Assembly (NCBI GenBank): GCA_017998195.1 | Contig: JAGODN010000211.1 | Location: 1 to 5,020 of the forward strand | Length of the DNA: 5,020 bases | Direction of reading: 5' to 3' | Source of the DNA: Desulfobulbus sp. | Lineage (GTDB): Bacteria > Desulfobacterota > Desulfobulbia > Desulfobulbales > Desulfobulbaceae | The notes under the pieces: model-generated | The model's database searches: none | Told to the model about the DNA's origin: nothing | Seen by the model: the letters and a program-made list of their open reading frames with translations, nothing else | Shown here: one piece after another, positions 1 to 5,020 of the stretch | Numbering within the stretch: the stretch's first letter is position 1 | Layout: every line of letters starts with the position of its first letter | Program-made: the position numbers and the translations under genes

Positions 1-1210
1 GTTTCCAACCGAGCGCGAAGGCGTCCCGGCAGGTGGCGAGCAGGTCCGCCTCGGTGATGCCCTTGTTGATCACCTCGCGCAGCCGGTCGGTGCCGGCCTC
101 CGGGGCCACGGTGAAGCCGGTTTTCCTGACCCGCTTGATCTGCTCCATGATCTCAGGTGTCAAAGTTCCGACGCGCATGGACGGCATGGACACGGACACG
201 TGCTCGTTGCTGAAGCGGTCCATCAGCTCGACCATCAGCCGGTCCAGGCAGGAAAAATCGCCGGTGGACAGGGACAGGAGGGCCAGTTCCTCGAAGCCGC
301 CGGCGGCGATGCCGGCCTCGGCCAACTCCAGGATGTCGTCAAGGGAGCGCTCGCGCACCGGCCGGTAGAGCATCCCGGCCTGGCAGAAACGGCAGCCGCG
401 GGTGCACCCGCGGGCGATTTCCACGCCCAGCCGGTCGTGCACCGGCTTGACCACCGGCACCAGCGGCCGCCGCAGGTGGGGCGCATCCCCCAGTTCGGCG
501 AGCACACGGCGCTGTACGAAGCCGTGGTCCGGCCGCAGCGGTTCGATCGCCTCGAGCCGGCCGTCCCGGTAGCGGGGCGCGAACAGGGCCGGCACATAGA
601 CGCCCCGGACCGCGGCCAGCCGGTCGAGCACCGCCGCCCGGGCCAGTCCTTCTTTTTTCGCGCCCAGCAGCAGGTCGGCAATTTCAATGATCACCTCCTC
701 GCCGTCGCCGAGCACGATGGCGTCGAAAAAGTCGGCCACCGGCTCGGGGTTGAAGGCGCAGCTGCCGCCGCCCAGCACCAGCGGGTGGCCGTCGTCCCGA
801 TCCGCCGCCCGGAGCGGCAGGCCCGCCAGGTCGAGCACGGTGAGGATGTTGGTGTAGCAGAGTTCGTACGGCAGGGTGATGCCGAGCACGTCGTAACTGC
901 CCAGGCTGACCCGCGCCTCGAGTGAGAAGAGCGGCAGCCCGGCGCGGCGCAGGGCCGCCTCCATGTCCACGTCCGGGGCGTAGGCGCGGTGCGCCACCAC
1001 CCGCTCGCGGGCGTTGAGCAGGTGATAGAGGATCTGCAGCCCCTGGTGGGACATGCCGATCTCGTACAGGTCGGGAAAGACGAGGCAGAAGGTGAGGTCC
1101 TCGGCCGTCATCCGGCCGCTCTCGGCGTGGAGTTCGCCGCCGATATATTGACCCGGTTTGCGCACCAGGGGCAGGATGGCCTCGAGATCGAGTGGGGCAG
1201 CTGGGATCAT
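1..1210 (-). CDS. B12-binding-like radical SAM protein, TIGR03960-type (C-terminus outside window)
   Basis: The frame is open from ATG at 1210 to the left edge, giving 403 codons with no stop. Near the start are a KPGQYIGGE motif (~18-26) and PDLYEIGMSHQGLQILYHLLN-like sequence (~46-66), typical of the TIGR03960 radical SAM subfamily. Residues ~40-175 resemble a cobalamin-binding Rossmann domain (LGGGSCAFNPEP, then LGDGEE). The cobalamin-ligating DxHxxG motif is replaced by DLYEIG, so classical base-off B12 binding is doubtful. The radical SAM core follows: C269, C273 and C276 form the CxxxCxxC motif that ligates the 4Fe-4S cluster (ARGCTRGCRFCQAG). A conserved GFTVAPEAGTDRLR segment lies near the visible end. 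Family members are about 600 residues, sometimes fused to a TIGR03936/DUF2344 domain; that part is not visible here. The start fits the family N-terminus, although no convincing ribosome binding site precedes it. The reaction is unknown to me; a role in RNA or cofactor modification would be speculation. It is divergent from the AMIN gene. Confidence 0.9.
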   Translation of the reverse strand, partial: MIPAAPLDLEAILPLVRKPGQYIGGELHAESGRMTAEDLTFCLVFPDLYEIGMSHQGLQILYHLLNARERVVAHRAYAPDVDMEAALRRAGLPLFSLEARVSLGSYDVLGITLPYELCYTNILTVLDLAGLPLRAADRDDGHPLVLGGGSCAFNPEPVADFFDAIVLGDGEEVIIEIADLLLGAKKEGLARAAVLDRLAAVRGVYVPALFAPRYRDGRLEAIEPLRPDHGFVQRRVLAELGDAPHLRRPLVPVVKPVHDRLGVEIARGCTRGCRFCQAGMLYRPVRERSLDDILELAEAGIAAGGFEELALLSLSTGDFSCLDRLMVELMDRFSNEHVSVSMPSMRVGTLTPEIMEQIKRVRKTGFTVAPEAGTDRLREVINKGITEADLLATCRDAFALGWK

Positions 1211-1387
1211 GGTCGATGTGGGCAGAAGGGACGGCAACGCCGTAGTGCGGCCGAAGGGGGACAGGTATCGCAGGGAGTTGCGGTGATTCGCCGGGTGGCG
1301 CGGGCAGACGGGGTTGGCGCTGGTCTCGGGGCGGGACCGGGCCGCGACCGCCGGGCTGGCGACTGGCTCCGGGAACGCGCCTGATCC

Positions 1388-1403
1388 TGGCATGTATATT
1401 GCT
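1388..1403 (+). promoter_or_regulatory. Sigma-54 (-24/-12) promoter of the AMIN-domain gene
   Basis: The sequence TGGCATGTATATTGCT matches the RpoN consensus TGGCACG-N4-TTGCW with one mismatch (T for C at the sixth base). The invariant GG (1389-1390) and GC (1401-1402) are separated by exactly 10 bases, as RpoN promoters require. Transcription should start near 1414, giving a leader of about 87 nt to the ATG at 1501. Sigma-54 promoters are silent without an ATP-dependent enhancer-binding activator. Such sites would be expected upstream, within roughly 1230-1340, but I see no strong dyad there. The orientation points to the plus-strand gene only. Confidence 0.8.
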
Positions 1404-1417
1404 TCAGCAGGGAAGAC

Positions 1418-1439
1418 CCGCGGCCATGGATCGCCGCGG
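1418..1439 (+). other. Stem-loop at the 5' end of the predicted AMIN mRNA leader
   Basis: CCGCGGC (1418-1424) and GCCGCGG (1433-1439) form a perfect 7-bp GC-only stem with an 8-base loop (CATGGATC). It lies about 4 bases downstream of the start site predicted from the sigma-54 promoter, so it would sit at the very 5' end of the transcript. A hairpin there could protect the mRNA or affect early elongation. No U-tract follows, so it is not an intrinsic terminator. In GC-rich DNA a stem of this size can arise by chance. Confidence 0.4.
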
Positions 1440-1443
1440 CGGG

Positions 1444-1458
1444 TGGCGGTCACCGCCA
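1444..1458. repeat. Short near-perfect palindrome in the AMIN leader
   Basis: TGGCGGT (1444-1450) and ACCGCCA (1452-1458) form a 7-bp inverted repeat around a single C. As DNA it could be an operator half-site pair; as RNA it would make a 5-bp stem with a 5-base loop. It lies between the predicted transcription start and the start codon, 5 bases after the preceding stem-loop. I do not recognise the binding protein, and a chance origin is possible. Confidence 0.3.
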
Positions 1459-1500
1459 GGACATCAGCCCAGAGAGATTCGCACGAGCCCCAGAGAGCCC

Positions 1501-2835
1501 ATGAAAACATCGACACTCGCCTGCATCTGCCCCCCGCTCCTTGCCCTGCTCCTCTTCTGCGGCCTGGCCGCGGCCGCGGTCAGGCCGGAACTCAGGGATC
1601 TCCGCTTCAGCACCGTCGCGCCGGGCACGGAAAAGGTGGTCCTGCATCTGAACGGCTCCTATAGTCCAAAAGTGTTCACAATGAAAGGTGAAACACCGCG
1701 CCTTGTGCTCGACTTCGCGGGCATGACCCACAGCACCGGGGTCAACCCGCTCACGGTGGTCAACGGCGCCCTGGTCCAGCGCATCCGGGTGGGCGTGCAC
1801 CCCGGCGAGGCCCCGAAAACACGGGTAGTGCTCGATTTGGCCACCCTGGCCGGGGTCAGTTTCGACCAGCGGTTCGACCCTGCGGCCTCGACCCTGACCA
1901 TCGAACTCACCGGCAAGGGCAAAGCGGCGACCCCGGCGTCCCCGGCCGTGACCGGCCGCACCGCACCCGGCCCGACGCAGAAACGGACCGCCACCAGGAC
2001 CATGCCATCGACCCGTTTGGCGAAACCCCCGCTGGCAGCCAACAGCGGCAAAGCGGTCGCACCATCGGTTCCGGCTGCCGACACGGGCAAACAACTCGGG
2101 GCGGGCGCCGCCACCGGGGCCATCGGTGCAGCGGACGGCGCCCCGGCAGCGCAGCAAAAAGAGGCCGCGGCAGAGCCGGTGGCCGCCGCCCCGGCACGGC
2201 AGGACAAGCCGCCGCAGACCACGGCCACGCCGGAGACCCCAGCCGCCACCAACGCAGCCGCCACCCCGGCGGCAGCGACCGGTCAGCCTGCCGTGGCCGA
2301 CACGGCCGCCGGCAAGGCCGCACCGCCGGTTGCTGCCCAGGGTGCAGCGACCACCCCCGGCGACCAACCGGACCGGACCGCGGCCGCCCAAGCGCCCCAG
2401 GCCGCGGCGGACGACACGACCGCCCGGACCGCAGCCCCGCAGACCCAGGCGGCCGCCGGGACCGCCGCCGCCCCCGCGCCGGCCGCACCGGCCGGGCCGG
2501 TACTCGAATCCGTCACCTTTGACGGCAAGTCGCCCAAGGGGGAGATGGTCCTGTTCAAACTCAACACCTTCCATCCGCCCGAGGTCCACGGGGTCGAACA
2601 GGGTATCCCCCGGGTCATCTGCGACTTCAAGGACACCCGCCTGGCCGACTCGGCGCAGAACCTCATCAAAACGGACGGCCAACACGTCAAGGTCATCCGT
2701 CTCTCGAAAACCGTGAAACCGGAAAAGGTGCGGGTGGTGCTCGACCTGGAGCCGAACCGCAGCTACGATCTGCAGCAGGTGTTCTTCAAGGAGGACAACC
2801 TGTTTGTGATCATCGTCAACACGGTGCAGAACTGA
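1501..2835 (+). CDS. Exported tandem AMIN-domain protein with long Ala/Pro/Thr linker
   Basis: This is a 444-residue protein. Residues 1-26 are a signal peptide (MKTS, hydrophobic core LLALLLF, cleavage after AAAA). The Cys at 20 follows Phe, so it is not a lipobox. Residues ~28-137 form an AMIN-like beta domain (PRLVLDF, TRVVLDL, then ending LTIELTG). Residues ~139-332 are a low-complexity linker rich in Ala, Pro, Thr, Gly and Gln, with no Phe, Tyr, Trp or Cys. Residues ~333-444 form a second AMIN-like domain (VRVVLDLEPN, then FVIIVN at the end). AMIN domains target amidases and PilQ-type secretins to peptidoglycan. Neither an amidase nor a secretin domain is present, so I infer a periplasmic envelope-binding or adaptor role. 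I chose ATG 1501 because it begins a classical signal peptide; GAGAG lies just upstream as a weak ribosome binding site. An in-frame ATG at 1426 would leave only ~12 nt of leader after the predicted start site. Expression appears sigma-54 dependent. The gene ends 6 bp from the convergent lipoprotein gene. Confidence 0.87.
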   Translation: MKTSTLACICPPLLALLLFCGLAAAAVRPELRDLRFSTVAPGTEKVVLHLNGSYSPKVFTMKGETPRLVLDFAGMTHSTGVNPLTVVNGALVQRIRVGVHPGEAPKTRVVLDLATLAGVSFDQRFDPAASTLTIELTGKGKAATPASPAVTGRTAPGPTQKRTATRTMPSTRLAKPPLAANSGKAVAPSVPAADTGKQLGAGAATGAIGAADGAPAAQQKEAAAEPVAAAPARQDKPPQTTATPETPAATNAAATPAAATGQPAVADTAAGKAAPPVAAQGAATTPGDQPDRTAAAQAPQAAADDTTARTAAPQTQAAAGTAAAPAPAAPAGPVLESVTFDGKSPKGEMVLFKLNTFHPPEVHGVEQGIPRVICDFKDTRLADSAQNLIKTDGQHVKVIRLSKTVKPEKVRVVLDLEPNRSYDLQQVFFKEDNLFVIIVNTVQN

Positions 2836-2841
2836 TCGCGC

Positions 2842-3651
2842 TCACTCCACCGGCTCGACCGTGAAATGCGGCGGCACCGCCAGGTGGAAGGTGGCGGCGG
2901 GCAACGGCGTTTCGCCGTAGACCGTGTCGATGTGCACGGTCAGGGTGCCGCTGACGGCGCTGCCGGTCACGCGCAACTCCCGCGGCCAGCGGCAGCCGGC
3001 GCGGTCCGCGCCGGCTGTGCCGCTGTAGACCACGTCCAGCACCGGGGTCCCGTCGTCCACCAGCAGGTGACGGCGCAACGTCCCGCTCCTCCGGTCGAGC
3101 AGGAGGTGACGGGTCGCGCCGCCCTGCGCGTCCAGCACGTACCAGAACCCTGTCCCATCCTTGTCCCGCGCCGAAGCAATGACGCGCCCCGTTCCCTCCG
3201 GAGCCGTGCCGCCCAGCAGGGCGAACAGATCCTCGGCCGCCACCGCGTCGGGCACGTAGCTGTGCCAAAATTTTGAATCGGTGCTGCCCCGGTAGGCCCG
3301 GCCCTGGCGGTTGTCCACCAGGGTGAAGGTGGCGCCGTCGCTGACGGCAAGCACCAGGGGTCTGCCCAGGGGATCGTTGGCGGCAAAGCGCAGCAGCGCC
3401 GGCCGCTGCAGTTGCAGGACCGCGGCCACCCCGCCCTTGCGGCCGAGAAAGTCCCAGTTCAGGCGGAGGTCCGCGTCGACGGCGGCCGGCACGGAGTTGG
3501 TGACAAAGGTGGTGAACAGGGCGTCCGCTTCCTGCCCTTCGTCCGGGGCGAGCGGCTCGGTGGGCGGCAGCCGGGTGGCGCAGCCCGCCAGGGTGAGCAG
3601 CAGCGCGGCCAGCGCGGCCGCAACGGTAGTGCGCCAGCGGCGGCCCGTCAC
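2842..3651 (-). CDS. LolB-like outer-membrane lipoprotein
   Basis: This is a 269-residue protein starting at GTG 3651. Its N-terminus has basic residues (GRRWR), then a hydrophobic stretch ending in the lipobox L21-A22-G23-C24. C24 should therefore be lipidated; Ala at +2 (no Asp) predicts sorting to the outer membrane. The mature part reads as a LolA/LolB-like beta fold: LRFAANDPLGRPLVLAVSDG and a NRQGRAYRG strand, then a helix containing the DLFALLGG motif. This resembles LolB and DUF4292 lipoproteins. LolB receives lipoproteins from LolA and inserts them into the outer membrane, but the mature length here (~245 residues) exceeds that of E. coli LolB, so equivalence is not proven. The GTG overlaps the TPR gene's stop codon as GTGA, and a run of seven Gs upstream can serve as the ribosome binding site, which suggests translational coupling. 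Alternative: another LolA-fold lipoprotein of unknown role. Confidence 0.75.
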   Translation of the reverse strand: MTGRRWRTTVAAALAALLLTLAGCATRLPPTEPLAPDEGQEADALFTTFVTNSVPAAVDADLRLNWDFLGRKGGVAAVLQLQRPALLRFAANDPLGRPLVLAVSDGATFTLVDNRQGRAYRGSTDSKFWHSYVPDAVAAEDLFALLGGTAPEGTGRVIASARDKDGTGFWYVLDAQGGATRHLLLDRRSGTLRRHLLVDDGTPVLDVVYSGTAGADRAGCRWPRELRVTGSAVSGTLTVHIDTVYGETPLPAATFHLAVPPHFTVEPVE

Positions 3652-5020
3652 TGCCCCCCCTGTTTCTCGATGATGCGCACCTTTTCCTCGATCCGCTGTC
3701 GCTCAGCCTCGTTCTCCGGCTTGAGCCGCAGGGCCTTGCGATAGGTCGCCAGGGCCTGCCGCTCCCGCCCGGCTTCCAGGTAGACATCGCCCAGATGTTC
3801 GAGAATGGCCGGGTCGTCGGGCGAAAGCCGCACCGCCGCCTCCAGTTCCCTGATGGCCTCATCGATCCGGCCCAGCCGGAAATAGACCCAGCCCAGGCTG
3901 TCGCGGATGTAGCCGTTGTCCGGCTTGAGTCCGATGGCCCGCTGGATGTAGTCGAGCGCCTTGTCCAGGTGGACCTTGTCGTCCGCCCAACTATAGCCGA
4001 CGAAATTAAGGGCCGCGGCGTGGTCGGGCTTGAGTTCGATGATCTTCTCCATCACCTGCAGGGCCCCGGCATGATCCCCGCCGTTCTCGAGCAGCAGGCC
4101 GTACTCGTAGAGCAGGTTCTCGTCCTCCGGGAACTCCTCGAGCCCGCGCAGCAGGGCCTTGCGGGTCAGTTCGTCCCGTCCCTCCTGCTGGTGCAGGCCG
4201 GCGAGCATGGTGTACAGTTCCGGGTTGCGCACCCCGTCCGTGGCGGTGAGGTTCTCCTCGATGCGCTGCACCGCCTCGTCCACCCTGTCCTGCTCGCGCA
4301 GGATACGCACCTCCAGGCTCAGGGCATCGGCAAATTCGGGCGCCTCCCGGCCGATCCGGCGGATCTGGTCCAGGGCCTGCCGGTAGTTTTTGCCCTGGGC
4401 GTGCAGCACCGCGAGAAAGAAGCGGGCCTCGGACAGATTTTCCCGGGCGAGAATCTGCTCGGTGATGGCGATGGCCTTGCCGAAATGCTTCTGTTTGGCG
4501 TAGAGGCGGGCAATGGTCAGGTCGACCCGCTGCGGCTGGTCGACAACGGCGCGGAGACGCTTGAGTTCGTCCAGGGCCTGGCTGTCCTTCTTCTGCAGCA
4601 GGTAGACGTGCACCAGGGCGATGCGGGCGGCCTCGTTGTGGTCCTCGCGGGCGATGATGTCCCGGTAGAGGGCGACAGCCTCGTCGTAGCGGTTCGCCTT
4701 GATGAACAGCTCGCCCAACTCCATCTGCAACTCGCTTGACCAGTTGCGGGCGAGCGCCTGGCGGTAATGCCCGGCCGCCTCGTCGGTGCGCTCGCCCCGC
4801 TGGTCGAGGCGGGCCATGAGCACGTGTCCCGGATAGGAGGCCGGATCCAGGGTGAGCACCCGGCCAAGCACGGTCCGGGCCCGGTCGTACTGCTTGTTGC
4901 CCAGGTACATCTCGGCGAGCAGCAGGAGGATGGCCGGGTCATCCGGGTTGCGGTCGCTGATTAGCTGGTACTGGTGCATGGCCTGCTCGTTCTGCCCCTG
5001 CCGGGTGAGCACCTTGGCGT
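3648..5020 (-). CDS. Tetratricopeptide-repeat protein (N-terminus outside window)
   Basis: The frame is open from the right edge to TGA at 3650-3648; about 456 C-terminal residues are visible and the true start lies beyond 5020. The GTG at 5012 is internal, because the frame continues upstream of it (AKVLTRQG). The protein is built of back-to-back helix pairs, roughly a dozen TPR units of 34 residues. The best matches to the TPR consensus are DPAILLLLAEMYLGNKQYDRA, about 30 residues into the visible part, and the last four repeats. The C-terminal block with NFVGYSWADD, DSLGWVYFRLGR and EHLGDVY is a recurrent signature of long proteobacterial TPR proteins. It ends with a charged helix (AERQRIEEKVRIIEKQ). 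TPRs are protein-interaction scaffolds with no catalysis. Translational coupling to the lipoprotein gene suggests a shared envelope role. Any signal peptide or lipobox would be outside the window, so location is unknown. Confidence 0.9.
   Translation of the reverse strand, partial: AKVLTRQGQNEQAMHQYQLISDRNPDDPAILLLLAEMYLGNKQYDRARTVLGRVLTLDPASYPGHVLMARLDQRGERTDEAAGHYRQALARNWSSELQMELGELFIKANRYDEAVALYRDIIAREDHNEAARIALVHVYLLQKKDSQALDELKRLRAVVDQPQRVDLTIARLYAKQKHFGKAIAITEQILARENLSEARFFLAVLHAQGKNYRQALDQIRRIGREAPEFADALSLEVRILREQDRVDEAVQRIEENLTATDGVRNPELYTMLAGLHQQEGRDELTRKALLRGLEEFPEDENLLYEYGLLLENGGDHAGALQVMEKIIELKPDHAAALNFVGYSWADDKVHLDKALDYIQRAIGLKPDNGYIRDSLGWVYFRLGRIDEAIRELEAAVRLSPDDPAILEHLGDVYLEAGRERQALATYRKALRLKPENEAERQRIEEKVRIIEKQGGQ
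3654..3661 (-). promoter_or_regulatory. G-run ribosome binding site for the LolB-like gene
   Basis: On the minus strand, AGGGGGGG ends 2 bases before the GTG start at 3651 and lies inside the last codons of the TPR gene. It can pair with the 16S 3' end at several registers, so effective spacing can be longer. Its position supports GTG 3651 as the start and re-initiation by ribosomes finishing the TPR gene. There is no intergenic space for a separate promoter between the two genes. Confidence 0.5.

Noticed and set aside
200..925. A 241-codon plus-strand open frame opposite the radical SAM gene.
   Set aside because: It overlaps the strongly conserved minus-strand protein, including the CxxxCxxC region, and its translation shows no recognisable motif.
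1211..1387. A search for a sigma-70 promoter for the radical SAM gene and enhancer-binding sites for the sigma-54 promoter.
   Set aside because: The region is GC-rich with only short dyads, such as CGCC-GGGT-GGCG. None was long or repeated enough to support a site.
1426..1500. An upstream in-frame ATG at 1426 adding 25 residues to the AMIN protein.
   Set aside because: It would put an Arg- and Pro-rich tail ahead of a classical signal peptide and leave only ~12 nt of leader after the predicted sigma-54 start site.
1450..2685. A 411-codon open frame antisense to the AMIN gene, plus other long antisense frames of ~200 codons.
   Set aside because: They mirror the Ala/Pro-rich linker and read as Gly/Arg- or Ala/Cys-rich low complexity with no domain. 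GC-rich sequence rarely makes stop codons, so such open frames are expected.
2816..3862. An alternative minus-strand frame, open for 348 codons, that would be entered by slippage on the seven-G run at 3654-3660 and would fuse the TPR protein to a frame across the lipoprotein gene.
   Set aside because: A G7 run is short for efficient slippage. The resulting product is Arg/Gly/Pro-rich without a domain, and the standard frames give a normal TPR end and a good lipoprotein start.
3795..4739. A 314-codon plus-strand open frame opposite the TPR gene.
   Set aside because: The minus strand has clear consecutive TPR repeats; the opposite frame is a composition shadow rich in Leu, Val, Gln and Gly.

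Overview
This window is visibly GC-rich bacterial DNA. It holds four genes: two complete, and two running off the window edges. The gene set suggests a Gram-negative, delta-proteobacterium-like organism (Desulfobacterota in the broad sense). It combines an uncharacterised radical SAM protein of the TIGR03960 type, a periplasmic AMIN-domain protein behind a sigma-54-type promoter, and a long TPR protein coupled to a LolB-like outer-membrane lipoprotein. The taxonomic guess is an inference from gene content, not from a marker gene.

Layout: (1) 1-1210, minus strand, is the N-terminal ~400 residues of a B12-binding-like/radical SAM protein with a clear CxxxCxxC iron-sulfur motif; its C-terminus lies left of the window. 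(2) 1211-1500 is a divergent intergenic region. It carries a near-consensus -24/-12 (sigma-54) promoter pointing right, followed by two inverted repeats in the predicted mRNA leader. (3) 1501-2835, plus strand, encodes an exported protein made of two AMIN-like domains joined by a ~190-residue Ala/Pro/Thr-rich linker, with no enzyme domain. (4) 2842-3651 and 3648-5020, both minus strand, form a two-gene unit. The upstream gene encodes a TPR-repeat protein whose N-terminus is outside the window. The downstream gene encodes a LolB-like lipoprotein and starts with a GTG that overlaps the TPR stop codon (GTGA).

Three of the four products fit the cell envelope: an AMIN protein (AMIN domains bind peptidoglycan or envelope partners), a lipoprotein of the LolA/LolB fold class, and a TPR scaffold. 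The AMIN gene and the lipoprotein gene converge tail to tail with only 6 bp between their stop codons. The most notable signal is the sigma-54 promoter: it implies that the AMIN protein is made only when a specific enhancer-binding activator is active. I found no mobile element, CRISPR array, tRNA or rRNA, and no evidence for a wholly new defence or mobile system.
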